A stretch of DNA of 64,000 nt. Source: Hexactinellida sp. DTS-2022. Lineage: Eukaryota; Porifera; Hexactinellida. The notes under the pieces are model-generated. The model was not told the origin of the DNA. It did no database searches and saw nothing but the letters and a program-made list of their open reading frames with translations. The DNA lies in NCBI GenBank assembly GCA_028753945.1, contig JAPNXP010000002.1, forward strand, positions 11,904,001 to 11,968,000, given 5' to 3'. This document shows positions 10,687 to 21,265 of this stretch, piece after piece. The translations under genes and the position numbers were made by a program. How positions within the stretch are numbered: the stretch's first letter is position 1; each line of letters opens with the position of its first letter.

Positions 10687-10914
10687 ATAGAATCCATAAA
10701 AATATTGAATTTACTTTGGAATGAATCTGGTATATATGCTTTAAAGGAAATTAAAATTCCAGCAGCTATTCTTGATCAGGATGTTGCTGGTATTAATCTT
10801 TTTCAGTCAGGTTCTTCAGCTGGTTCAAATTCTTCAAATTCTTTGGGATATTCTACCACTCGTGATACTCAACAATGGCTTGATCCATTAAAGACTTCTG
10901 CAAAGTATGATTAA
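10687..10914 (+). CDS. LysM-domain protein (LYSMD1/2-like), exon 2
   Basis: After acceptor ttttag the frame reads IESIKILNLLWNESGIYALK and then EIKIP. This completes the LysM domain begun in exon 1; animal LYSMD proteins have EQIKRANKLW-NDSIFLR-L-IP here. It is followed by a Ser/Asn-rich linker and QWLDPLKTSAK. The frame stops at 10912-10914. A possible donor (aaa|gtatga) lies at 10904/10905, so the exon may instead be internal with further exons downstream. The C-terminal motif of LYSMD1/2 (a DFL-K-D stretch) is not clearly reached, although QWLDPLK could be its start. I did not recognise a later exon in the window. Confidence 0.8.
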   Translation: MESIKILNLLWNESGIYALKEIKIPAAILDQDVAGINLFQSGSSAGSNSSNSLGYSTTRDTQQWLDPLKTSAKYD

Positions 10915-11613
10915 ATATAATAGTGTATATTTCATATAAGTTGGTACACTAAGATTTCTAGAATTGTCTATGGTATTATTGATATTTATGATTGTATTTA
11001 TTGGCGACACAGTATTACTTCGAATTAGTCAATTATATGCATTATGGTCCAGTTTATATTACTAATTTATTGTTAATTGAGACATAATTCTAAGAACTTT
11101 TGTATTTATTTGTAATTTATGTTCAATTTTTATTAAATGTCAAAACCTTAATTCTAATCTTGAAGAATAATTAATTTAATTGTAATTAGCATATATATGT
11201 TAAGTGGAATGTGACCAAGGATTGAGTAGAAACGAACTATTGAATAGGCATTAAATACGAGGCACATGCATAATTTCGACATCCGAAGTTGTCATTAATT
11301 TGAATTTGGAATTTTGGCACTGGTTCGACAAGACTTTTGGACAGTTGTCACTAATTCGATATGACTTTTAAACAGCTGTCACTAGTTCGACATTATTTCC
11401 ATGGATTCCTTTTAATATATATTTCCTGGGACTAATGCAGCACCCCCACTATATATTAGTAACTAATTATATGATTAATTTAAACGTTTTTGGGACTGTT
11501 GCATTTGTCCGATTACCGTACTTTAATTATCATTTCTCTGAAACAGAGCTCAACGAGTATCGGATTTTATCCACAGTCATCCCACTGTTACAAATTTAAT
11601 TATTAATCCCTGC
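10915..11613. other. No gene recognised
   Basis: A+T-rich sequence. Bases 11290-11400 repeat a short motif three times (ttcgacaagacttttggaca, ttcgatatgacttttaaaca, ttcgacattatttcc), a local tandem of about 50 bp. This could be the 3' UTR or the next intron of the LYSMD gene. Confidence 0.4.
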
Positions 11614-11931
11614 CATACCTGCCAACCGTACAGGGATTTTAACCATTTTGCTGTTCTGTACAGTGAATTATTAGATTTGTACAGGGATTTTATTTCGGGA
11701 CAAAATTAATGATTGTAAGTCAATACACCTTAAAAATGTCTTTACTCTCAAAATGTAGCATTTTGTTAAGTAACAATTCCTAATCAAGCGTAGTGTTTGT
11801 CTCGCTCATTTAGGGTAATTTCCCAACATGAGAAAGATAAAAAACTTCGCGTGTACAGGGATTTTTGCCAATGTACAGGGGAAAATTGGAGCTCCGTACA
11901 GGGATACGACTCAAATAGGTTGGCAGGTATG
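11614..11931. mobile_element. hAT-like MITE (CATACCTGCCAACC ends)
   Basis: The left end catacctgccaaccgtacag is mirrored by ggttggcaggtatg. The flanks are tccctgcc and gccctgcc, 7 of 8 matching, if the element begins one base later. 'Gtacaggga' words recur inside. A fragment of the same family sits at 25276-25370. Confidence 0.8.
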
Positions 11932-12377
11932 CCCTGCCCAAACCAACAAATTAGTACTAGAATTTGTAACATAATGTCAATAAATTAGTTTAATTGCTTA
12001 AGTCCAACTTGATGAAGAGAAGAAATACATATATTACAATATGAATGTTATTGGGAGGAAGGAGGAGTTCCTTTAGCTGCATGAATTAGCCCCGCATGAG
12101 AATATCAAGTTTCAGTTGTGCTGAATTGGCGTAACTACATGGTAGGTTGCGAACCATTTTCCAGGTTAGGGATGAGGCGGTTGAAAGTGTCCCAATAAGT
12201 CAGAGCGTCCTCTTAATCATAGTTTAATGTAGCTTCACCACTGATGTATAATTGTAACTCTTCCTGCAAGTTGAATCCTTACATTTTCAATGAGCATTAA
12301 TTATTAGGTATTGTGCATAGAGCCAAAAAGATTTCATTTCTTCCGTGGTGGATCCTCTACCTCTTTCTCGGAAATTT

Positions 12378-12990
12378 CAGGGTTGTGTTTTGTCCTGTCC
12401 AAAACTGGTTTTGGACGGACAGTGGGAAAAATCCGGTTTTACCGGTCAAAACTGGTCAATACTATATCCTTGAATAATTAGAAAACGTATAAAACTAACA
12501 TTCAACATTCCATTTATAATTTCGATATATTTCATTCAACTAGTTATTGCCTCGTGTTACAATTTTGAACATTTATAACGCTTTAACGCTGTTAAAAGCA
12601 GGCTATAAAAACATGAAAATTTCTACGAAAAATTGCGATTATGTAATCAAATGATGACATAGCTCAATTCTATGTATACCTTGATATAATGTTCCTATAT
12701 GGTTATAGAACATTTATGAGGTAGATATCACTAGTAGTTAATTAGATAACGATAAATAACCTATTTATCAATGGCCTTCCTTTAATCAATGGTCCAGTTT
12801 CACAAAGTTGGTGCATAGGCCTTATATAACGTAGGTCACGATTCAGCATATTTATTAAACAACTTATTAAATATTCAAGTAATAAGCACGACTCAGCACG
12901 AGTATAACTATTTGGTTTTGACCAGTTTTGTCCAGTCAGAAGGTTTTGGACAGGACGGTTTTACCACATGGACTAAACCTGCCAACCCTG
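12378..12990. mobile_element. hAT-like MITE split by a palindromic element
   Basis: The left end cagggttgtgttttgtcctg corresponds to the right end (complement) cagggttggcaggtttag. Subterminal words ccggttttaccggtcaaaac and ggttttgaccagttttgtcc also mirror each other. The word tctcgga occurs at 12366-12372 and 12991-12997, which may be the duplication, with four extra bases on the left. It is interrupted from about 12495 to 12842. Confidence 0.7.
12495..12842. mobile_element. Palindromic foldback element, half copy
   Basis: The order caacattccatttataattt, gaacatttataacg, agcaggctataaaaaca and then the complement of taaggccattgat-type words follows one arm of 8166-9016 and 14744-16369. It ends near ggccttatataacgtaggtc, the complement of the outer end of copy 1. 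Only one arm is present. Confidence 0.75.
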
Positions 12991-13142
12991 TCTCGGACAA
13001 CCAATAATTGACAATCTCCCCCTCTGTATGCTCCGAGAGTGTCCCTTCCTCTCGTTAATGCTGTAGGCAGGATGAAACAAATCATCATGATCGGCTAGAA
13101 AATCTTTTACCCAATAAAACGATAAAATGATTGATCTGCTAA

Positions 13143-13278
13143 TAGTGGTGGCGCTAGCGTTGCATCACTGGTGGGGCACACTAAATTAATTTTAAGCCTG
13201 TGCCCCACCTGAGGTGAGGGATGAGATGGGCACGATCAAATCTATTGGGGCACAGGCCCCAGCCTCGCGCCGCCCCTG
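13143..13278. mobile_element. hAT-like MITE, relative of 842-988
   Basis: The ends tagtggtggcgctag and the complement of gcgccgcccctg enclose ggggcac and gcctgtgccccacctga, words shared with 842-988. No clean duplication remains. Confidence 0.65.
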
Positions 13279-13843
13279 TCTGTAGCAATTTGAAATTTTA
13301 TGAAATTGAGTTTTTCAACTGAATATCGTATTTTATTTTTTCAATACTTATTTTTGTTCTACTATTTTTTAAATTCTTTTCTTTCATTAAATGTAAGATG
13401 CTAGATAGCTTCTCATACCAAATGTTTGGGCCATGTAATAACGTGAACATCAAGTATCATCAATCAATTTTCAGAATAGTAACAACTGAATACGTCTACA
13501 GTTAAAAGTTTAGAATAAGTTAACACAAGCTATTTATACTAATATATTCTGTTTATAATTGATGCCTAGTCTTGCTATCAAAATCTCTATTAAGTTACTA
13601 CACTCCTCCCTCCTAAGCTGACGACACGTAGGGTACCATCGGGAGGCAATAAAAATGGCCTATCCTTTGGTGCCAAAGTCCTGGCTGATAGCAGTCCGGT
13701 GTAAAGCGTAGTCTTGTCTATCGACGCAACGGTGGAGCGTTTTCGAATTATTCTTCCACTGCTAATGGTCCCGGTTCGACACTTGGTATACTATTTCCAT
13801 CCAGCTTCTCATCGTTCATTTCTACCTCTTCTACTAGTTTTGA

Positions 13844-13981
13844 GTAGTGTTTCATCCTGGCATGTGCGACGCGTATTTAGGCGCATAATTTTGAACGGAA
13901 ACTTTTCTAGGCGCGCGACAATCGAGTAATGCTCCGATAGACGTAATACAAATTGAGTATTTTTTTCCTGGATGAAAGCTT
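13844..13981. mobile_element. hAT-like MITE (TTTCATCCTGG ends)
   Basis: The left end contains tttcatcctgg and the right end cctggatgaaa. The duplication agttttga lies at 13836-13843 and 13982-13989. The interior words 'taggcgcgcgacaatcgag' and agacgtaatacaaattgag match the copy at 30730-30914. Confidence 0.8.
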
Positions 13982-14249
13982 AGTTTTGATTTAGACATTG
14001 TTTGAGGTTTTATGTGATTAAGGTGCCTACAGACCACCCTTCAATCTATAAGCTGAATATTGAAGAACAACGGTCCACACTTGTCTAATTTACCCTTCCA
14101 TGTTTTTGAAAACATTAGTTAACATTGTAAATAATTATAACCAATTATTCTTTATTAATGTAGTACCAGTGGCGCTTCATCGAGTCTCATATCTTCTATT
14201 CATCCAATTTACGTATATATCTTTGGTTATATGAGTCATAGTATTTTTT

Positions 14250-14380
14250 TAATGTTAGAGTAATACGTCAATGCATAGCAATCTATATACTAAGGCAATG
14301 ATAGTCCATTGAAAATATGGACCATGGACAGCGATGTATAGCTAATTTCAAAAGATATTTTCGTGGCTATTTTAACTTTG
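14250..14380 (+). repeat. Dispersed repeat, inverted copy at 21560-21680
   Basis: The segment atagcaatctatatactaag, then agtccattgaaaatatggac and catggacagcga, matches the complement of 21560-21660 with few differences. No ends or duplication are apparent. The surrounding 13990-14740 shows no gene. Confidence 0.65.
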
Positions 14381-14743
14381 CTACTGATTTGATTTATATA
14401 TTTATACTCAATTCACACCCTCCTACCTCATAACATTACCTAGGAACATTTTTGACGAATATTAAATTTTGCATTATTGAGTAGCTGGATTTTAAATCTA
14501 AAACTGATCGTGTATCACCTATAATTATGAGCGGATTAATGTTCTAATAAGCTTATATCATCTTCAGGTACCACTATTATATTTGCTGATGTAAATAGTC
14601 CTGGTTAGCGTTCTATTATCTGATTACATACACGCTTATTATCAAACAAACGTGTAATAGGTGTCACATTCTAACCACCCATAATTATTGTTTACAAAAT
14701 TGATTATAAGATAACGAATTTATTAATAAATTATGAATCTACT

Positions 14744-16369
14744 CATGGCCTACTTAATATACGGCTATATATGTCGCCGAGAAGGCCATAAAACAAAGAG
14801 GCCAGTTTCTAATTTTCAAAATGGAGAATTGATCTTTATTCGAATAATTAGCAATGATAGAGCTGAAAAGTGTATTATAACTATATAGGAATATGGTATC
14901 CAGGTATACATAGCACTTCCAGAATTGTGATATGTCATCATCTGATGACGGTATGGTTATTTTGTTTGCGAATTATCTTGTTTTTCTACCATACTTTTGA
15001 CATAGTTAAACGCTTTATAAATGTTCAAAATTGGAACATGGTTATACCCAGAAGTAGTAGAATAAAATATATCGAAATTATAAATGGAATGTTGACACAT
15101 TCCTCGGTCGCCATGGAAATGTATATTTCCTAAAATGTGCCATAACTCAAAAACTATGAATGTTATGTAAACTAGACTGGTACTGATCTGTCCGGAATAG
15201 GTAACTTCCTATTCATCGATAATACATTTTATATGCCTAACTTCAATAATTATTGAGATAGTGAGTCATTACCTAATAATGAATTAAGTGTTAATTATCT
15301 CATTATCTCGAAAAATTATTGAAGTTAGGCATATAAAATGTATTATCGATGAATAGGAAGTTACCTATTCCGGATAGATCAGTACCAGCATAGTTTACAT
15401 AACATTCATAATTTTTGAGTAATGGCACATTTTAGGAAATATACATTTTCCATGGCGACCGAGGAATGTGTCAACATTCCATTTATAATTTCGATATACA
15501 GTCTACTCCGCTTAATTGGGACACGTTTGTTCCAGGCCTTTTGTCCCAATTAAGCGGAGATCCCAATTAACCGAAAAACCATTGTAAAGTGGTGATTTAC
15601 CTGTGATTTACACAAATTTTGGTTTTAAGCCTGTTACAACAATTCCTCCAAAGCCAGCGGACCCTTGATTCTTCTCAAACCCATATAATGAGCATTAATA
15701 TTCTCAGGACCGTTTGATATATCCCTGAACCACAAGGTCATAATCTCTGGTAAATTTCGATATCATGGAAATCAATAAGAAATAGAAAATATTAGATATT
15801 TTGTCCTGCCTTCATCAGTAATGGCAAAGATTATTAGAATTCGTTCTGATCAATATGAATTTTCTATTGAGCGAGCACCAATTTTGAACCAAATTTATTT
15901 AGTTTGTCCCGATTAAGCGGAATTTGTCCCGATTAACCGAAGATTTAGTAATAGCTTCTAACGAAAGGATTATGTTCTTGGGGCGTTGTCCCAATTAAGC
16001 GGCTGTCCCGATTAACCGGTGTCCCAATTAAGCGGAGTACACTGTATTTTATTCTACTACTTCTGGGTATAACCATGTTCCAATTTGAACATTTATAAAG
16101 CGTTTAACTATGTCAAAAGTATGGTAGAAAAACAAGATAATTCGCAAACAAAATAACCATACCGTCATCAGATGATGACATATCACAATTCTGGAAGTGC
16201 TATGTATACCTGGATACCATATTCCTATATAGTTATAATACACTTTTCATCTCTATCATTGCTAATTATTCGAATAAAGATCAATTCTCCATTTTGAAAA
16301 TTAGAAACTGGCCTCTTTGTTTTATGGCCTTCTCGGCGACATATATAGCCGTATATTAAGTAGGCCATG
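14744..16369. mobile_element. Palindromic foldback element, complete copy
   Basis: The element begins catggcctacttaatatac and ends with the exact complement; atctact is duplicated on both sides (14737-14743 and 16370-16376). The arms, about 520 bp each, pair nearly base for base around a centre at about 15285. There is no coding capacity. The open frames at 14870 (+) and 16049 (-) are the same arm sequence read from each side. The right arm is split by the pogo-like element 15499-16044. Confidence 0.93.
15499..16044. mobile_element. pogo/Tigger-like element (CAGTCTACTCCGCTTAATTG)
   Basis: The ends cagtctactccgcttaattg and taagcggagtacactg are inverted repeats flanked by TA (15497-15498 and 16045-16046). 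The intact left arm of the host palindrome shows the empty site, so removing this element plus one TA restores the arm exactly. The subterminal words 'cccaattaagcgg' recur. It is 546 bp and non-coding; a related 515-bp copy lies at 27596-28110. Confidence 0.95.
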
Positions 16370-16412
16370 ATCTACTACAACTTCAACAATATCGAGAATA
16401 CTTGTTTTCTCT

Positions 16413-16958
16413 CAGAGTTGTGGATTTGATTGATATTTAATTCAAATCCAAATCAAATCAAATCAAATCAAATCAAATCAAATCAAATCAAATCAAATCC
16501 ATCCAAATCAAATCCAAATCCAAATCCAATCCAAATCAAATCCATCCAAATCAAATCAAATCAAATCCAATCCAATCCAATCCAATCCAAATCCAAATCA
16601 AATCCATCCAAATCAAATCAAATCAAATCCAATCCAATCCAATCCAATCCAATCCAAATCCAAATCAAATCCATCTAAATCAAATCCAAATACTACAGAG
16701 ATAATTAATTGAGATGCGTACTTAGTTAGATATAATATAATAATATAATATATACTACTGTTTTATACAGATATTTATTCACGTTAATACGAACTCCAGC
16801 CAACAAAATATGTTCGATTTACCCAAAATTCGGATTTACGAGTCTACTGTTAGTGTAATATCATCAATATCATATGTATTACATTTGTATAGTACGTAAA
16901 TTAAATTTTAAAAAGTATTTGACTCAAACATTAAATCAAATCCAAATCCACAACTCTG
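16413..16958. mobile_element. hAT-like MITE containing an (AAATC)n microsatellite
   Basis: The ends cagagttgtggatttg and caaatccacaactctg are inverted repeats. The exact 8-bp duplication ttttctct lies at 16405-16412 and 16959-16966. The microsatellite covers about 16438-16690. The 82-residue open frame through it is repeat-derived. Confidence 0.92.
16438..16690. repeat. (AAATC)n / (CCAAAT)n microsatellite
   Basis: An almost pure pentanucleotide run with longer-range copying: blocks of aaatccatccaaatcaaatc recur about every 70 bases. It lies inside the MITE 16413-16958. Confidence 0.9.
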
Positions 16959-17040
16959 TTTTCTCTATTACTATAATCATCGTTTCATCGACTTTTAGTC
17001 ATTGTCTCACTTTTATCATAGTTATACGATTTATTTTCAA

Positions 17041-17197
17041 CATGACATGTGTGGTGCCAGGTTGTAAATCTAATTATCATTCTGAGAGTGGATTTACTTC
17101 TGTTTTCTCTTTCCCTATTGATGAGGATATTCGTGAGAAATGGTTCCGGGCTATACCTAGGCCGAGAGAAGATTACGAGACGCACAAACAGTTAAAG
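17041..17197 (+). CDS. P-element (THAP9-type) transposase, THAP exon
   Basis: The frame opens MTCVVPGCKSNY and continues to VFSFPIDEDIREKWFRAIP. This is the first part of a THAP C2CH zinc finger: Cys3 and Cys8, the FP motif and the invariant Trp. A good donor (aaag|gtaaga) follows at 17197/17198. The second half of the finger, VCIIHF with the Cys and His ligands, opens the next exon at 17778. A strictly canonical GT-AG join is one base out of frame, so either one splice site is non-standard or a single base has been lost. THAP domains give sequence-specific DNA binding to the transposon ends. The 5' terminal repeat of the element was not found; a MITE lies immediately upstream. Confidence 0.85.
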
Positions 17198-17511
17198 GTA
17201 AGATTGACTTTTAAATTTACTACTACGGTATATTTTTATAAGGTGAAATTTATAAATCCCATATTTATGTCAAACTAAATATTTGTTATCCCCAACAAAA
17301 CAATGAATATTTACACTTTAGAAAGAGTATGGATAATCGAAGTTGCACTGTCATAGGATTATCTATATAATAATTCATTGACACTGATGTAGTTTCCTAT
17401 GACTTCTGAATTCTTTACTTCAACACTTTCTTTGTTTCGAACTACAACTTGATACTCGTTTATTTTTAGAACTTAATTAATTATATTTATAAATTATTAT
17501 AATATAATATA

Positions 17512-17655
17512 CAAGGAGTTATCCAGGAGCGCTAGACGCTCCTTTTGGAGCATGATTTTTTGGAAAATTAGAATTTAGGAGCGTGAAAATTTGGAATCCT
17601 CTCCTCTCCTATACCGTAACATTAATTATCGATTTAGGCGTATGAAAATTGGATC
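17512..17655. repeat. Dispersed repeat in the P-element intron
   Basis: The order caaggagttatccaggagcg, gacgctccttttggagca, ttggaaaatta and tcctataccgtaac is found in reverse orientation at 61374-61505. It lies in the intron between the THAP exon and the next exon and was probably inserted there. No clear ends are seen. Confidence 0.75.
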
Positions 17656-17777
17656 AGACCAGGATTAGGAGCGTATTTACAAATAGCTGTATAATACACT
17701 GATAATATAGTATTACTACGATTATCAAACAATATAATCGAAATATCTATAGTTTATAATTTATTCTTTATCTAAAG

Positions 17778-18485
17778 GTTTGTATTATCCATTTCAAGAA
17801 TGAGGACATAAAGAGAAACTATGAATTTTTTGATGGTACTAAAATGGTGGAAGTACCCAGGAAAAAGATCAGTTTGAACAAATATGCAGTCCCAAGTATT
17901 TTCCCAGATTGTCCAGAATACCTGACAGATATAACTGTAAAACCCCAAAGACTTTCTCGTGCTGATAAGGAAGAGAAGATGATGCAATCTGCGTATAATG
18001 AAAGTATTATTTACAACAAAGAAAATGATGCTAAGTTTTTTGTTGCTACTCTTGATTGTATAATTAGTAAATTGAGCCAAATTGAACTCCCTAACGGTTG
18101 GCTTTGCCACAGACCTAACCCATCTACTATCCTTTTCCTAAAAAATCATTTTTATGGTGTAATAACTACAATAGATCGCTCCATAAATATAGATCGAAAC
18201 TTAATTTGTAAGGCTTTATATAAAGAAACACATAAAATTCAACTATCTTATAATGTACTGAATTATATGAGGTTATTGGAGAAAATCATTCAAGAAGTTG
18301 AGATATTTGAAATGGCCCAAATAAAAAGCGTCAGTTCTTCAGTCAACCCTGTTAATACACATGTTCAGAATGCAATAATGGAAATTTCTAGTGCTATCAA
18401 TAAATTAGAGCCCAGTAATAATTCCCTTACTGAGTACGAAACCGGGAATACCGATTCTATGCGAATTCGTCTAATTTTTTGTTAG
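17778..18485 (+). pseudogene. P-element transposase, exon with end of THAP and linker
   Basis: After acceptor tctaaag the frame gives VCIIHF (last Cys and His of the THAP finger) and KYAVPSIF (the AVPTIF box closing THAP domains). A linker follows with a helical, probably coiled-coil segment (residues around MRLLEKIIQEVEIFEMAQI). The frame ends at 18483-18485 directly after a run of six T, and the downstream core continues one base out of step. Contraction of that T run by one base would explain the break. The run is not arranged as a standard -1 slippery heptamer, so I do not propose programmed frameshifting. Otherwise this segment is free of stops. Confidence 0.82.
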
Positions 18486-20009
18486 ATCAGCTCAAATACT
18501 TAATCCTTGATAAATATTCTCGTCGTTTTAGCATTCTTACTCAGGTTTTTTGTTTAAAACTTCAAGGAATTTCACCAGCCTCCTATCGTCTTATTCAGTC
18601 CTCTAATTGTTTAATTCTTCCACATGAGCGTAACTTATTAAGAATTAGAAACAGTATCGGCTTACAGAGTGAGTATACAAAAATTATCAAAGAAATTGCA
18701 ACCACTTTTAAACACCTAGAGCGACATGTCATCCTTCAAATGGATGAAGTACATATTCGTAGCGATGCAGCATATAAGGGAGGAAGAGTAATCGGGTCAA
18801 TTGATAACCCTGAAGATCCACCCACGACAGTTTTTTCAATAATGATTTCAAGTTTAGCCGCTAGGTTTTCCACAATTGTACGGCTAATCCCTTTGGGCTC
18901 TTCTTCAGCAGAAAAATTATATCCAATTATCAAGTCAACTATTTATGATATCGAAGCTTGCGATCTGTTTGTTGAAGCTCTCTGTACAGATAATTACCCA
19001 ATAAACGTTCGTCTATACAAATTGTTCTCCGCTGATAATACACTTGTGCCAAAAGTAACGCACCCATGCAACCCAGAAAGAATTCTAATTTTATTTTTTG
19101 ATATCGTTCATATCATTAAATGCATCCGTAATAACTGGTTAAATATCAAAGATTATGAAAGGACATTTATTTTTCCGAAATTCGAAGAGTGTCTATTGGA
19201 AGGAGAAAAGTGTATCAATTCTATTAAATCTAATAAAACTCTTTTTATCTCAGTCTCCACAGCCAACATTTCAACTAGCCATTTCACTTCCAAGACACTT
19301 TATCCAGAACTGTGTTACGCACCTTTCCAAGATATTCGAAATTTATTCACATCTGATAAGTGTAATATCTTGAAAAGAGCGCCAAGATTAACAGCTAAAG
19401 CGTGCTGGCCATCCACATTAGAAAGACAAAATGTTAGCTTTGCGTTAAAAATCTTTCATGAAACAACATTCGCTGGGCTTTTATCTCGGAAAATGGAGAA
19501 TAACATCGTAAACATTAATCAAACGGTCGAATTTCTTAATCTAATAAATCAGGTTTGGAAAACATTCGATGTCAATTGGGTAGGAAAAGATATTCGGTTC
19601 AATGGTGATTATTTAGCTCCTATTTATCCAGGTGATTTCCGTTTGCAATTTTTAAGAAATGTTGTCTCTTGGTTGGATAGCTGGATACATCTGCCATTTG
19701 CGCATGGGAAGTTAACACCACAAACTTTTACAAGCTTTCGACATACCTGTGAAGCATTACCAATGCTTGTTAAACGACTTACTGAGCACTGTGGATACCA
19801 GTATCTTCTAACTTCAAGAATCCAAAATGATGCGTTAGAACACCACTTTGGTCTGTATAGGCAAATGTCTGGGTCTCATTATCAGATATCATTTACTCAA
19901 ATTTTAGAAAGTGAACGTAGACTTCAGCTTTCTAACATTTTAAAGGTGTTTGCTATTAAATGCAAATGTTACTTCAGACGAAAAGCCAGTCTCTCTAAAA
20001 GAATATATT
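18464..20009 (+). pseudogene. P-element transposase catalytic core
   Basis: Over 500 codons match the THAP9/P-transposase layout. HVILQMDEVHIRSDAAYKGG holds the first acidic residue of the RNase H-like fold; CTDNYPINVRLYKLF fits the second (TDN) block. The insertion (GTP-binding-like) domain follows, with LERQNVSFALKIF and then SRIQNDALEHHFGLYRQ, the block with the catalytic Glu near the end. These enzymes cut and paste P elements with 8-bp target duplications. The frame drifts to a stop at about 20010, while homology continues one base over from about 19950 (NVTSDEKPVSLKEYI). The core therefore looks intact, but the gene has small frame breaks at both ends. Sibling: the partial copy at 24455-26340. 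Confidence 0.9.
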
Positions 20010-20185
20010 AGCCAATTTAGTGACAACAATTATGTTGAAGAACAACTTGATTTTGAAAAAGAACTCTATATAGATAAATTTAATGAAATTTCTTGTCCAG
20101 AAATTGATGTTGGTCAAATTGAATGTCTCGTATATATAGCAGGCTATGCAGTATTCTCTTACCTTAAAAATCTAATGGTTGTCCA

Positions 20186-20370
20186 CAGTGTTTTTCTTAA
20201 GGATTTGCTTAGAGGGCCCTGCCAACAATTAGAGGCCCTCACCCCAACAATTAGAGGCCCACACTCTACATTTCATGATATTGAGTACTTAGCACGTTAA
20301 AAATTAGAGGCCCATTGAGAAAAATTAGAGGTCCATTTTGGGCCTCTAATTTGCCCTAAAAAAAACACTG
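20186..20370. mobile_element. hAT-like MITE inside the P-element gene
   Basis: The ends cagtgtttttcttaagg and ccctaaaaaaaacactg form the inverted repeat. The exact 8-bp duplication gttgtcca lies at 20178-20185 and 20371-20378. 'Ttagaggccc' repeats internally. It is 185 bp. Confidence 0.93.
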
Positions 20371-20436
20371 GTTGTCCATATTGTCAAGATTTCTTAACGA
20401 CAGACAAATCACTTGAAGTAAACAATGATGTAGGTT

Positions 20437-20632
20437 CATGGGCGTAGCCATGGGGGGGCCTGGGGGGGCCTGGCCCCCCCAAAATTATACCTGGGCCCCC
20501 CCAAATTTTCTACAATAACTTTGCATAAGGATAGATTTAGCTTTCGCTCACTTTATTATAATGACTAATAATAATAATGCCCCCAAAAACTTTACGGGCC
20601 CCTCCAAAATCTTTTGGTTGGCTACGCCCATG
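20437..20632. mobile_element. hAT-like MITE inside the P-element gene, second
   Basis: The ends catgggcgtagccatgg and ggttggctacgcccatg are inverted repeats. The exact 8-bp duplication tgtaggtt lies at 20429-20436 and 20633-20640. The homopurine/homopyrimidine gggggggcc runs are typical of this MITE type. Confidence 0.93.
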
Positions 20633-21265
20633 TGTAGGTTCTCAATATACGTTGATAGATTTAGTGGATAGAGGCTCTCTCAAATATCCGTCTCGTTGTG
20701 TAGTAGATTGTGTCTGTATCCTGTATTAAATTTTTATCAAGATTGATAACTGTGGTACTTTGAACAAAGAATTTTATTTGGGACAATGTCGAACCATGTT
20801 GGTACAACTTTCTATTAAAATGTTTACAGATAAATATAGTGATATGTGGAATGATTGGTGTCGGTGTAATGTTTGGAACTGCGATATCCTGAAGAAGTTA
20901 TGCGTAACATGGTGAAACTGCATCCTATCAAAGCGAGTCCAGAATTATAATACTGTGGTTCTGAAGAGAGATAATACGAAACTGAAAAAATACAATTAAC
21001 TTTTAAACCATTCCTTTTATATAATTCAACCTCGAAAGTTCAGTCCAAGAGTTTAGATGATGGCTAGGTATTAGTATACAAGTCCCGGAGTCTAATATTC
21101 TAGTTGTTTCTTCAGTCCAGTAGTTTCTTTACAAGTCTAATGTAAAATGATTAATCTACAAGTCCAGTCCAGGAGTATGCATACTTGTATTTCTTTGTTA
21201 TGTATTAACTTTTTCCTAAATTATGAATGTACTACAGTTGCTAATGCTCATTAAAATATCAATTA

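Larger units (their letters stand above)
19950..20914 (+). pseudogene. P-element transposase C-terminal part, cut by two MITEs
   Basis: The frame reads NVTSDEKPVSLKEYISQF, then LVYIAGYAVFSYLKNL, the YIAGY motif typical of P-transposase C termini. The sequence is then broken by a MITE (20186-20370). It resumes as CPYCQDFLTTDKSLEV, is broken again (20437-20632), and continues as LIDLVDRGSLKYPSRCVVD and a Cys-rich tail ending near 20914. The tail parallels the second copy at 25923-26338 (YSYLRPTNCNHCIQLL, DRGSLKLP). Besides the two insertions there are small frame shifts, so the gene is dead. No terminal repeat is recognised downstream. Confidence 0.82.

Noticed and set aside
11784-11988. Overlapping 62- and 63-codon frames on both strands
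   Set aside because: They lie in the MITE 11614-11931 and its flank; no protein likeness.
14870-16243. Two near-identical proteins on opposite strands (MYYNYIGIWYPGIHS...)
   Set aside because: They are the same arm of a palindromic element read from both sides, with no protein-family likeness.
18464-18490. Programmed -1 frameshift in the P transposase
   Set aside because: The T run is not positioned as a standard slippery heptamer in the zero frame, and other breaks occur in the same gene; decay or a homopolymer error is simpler.
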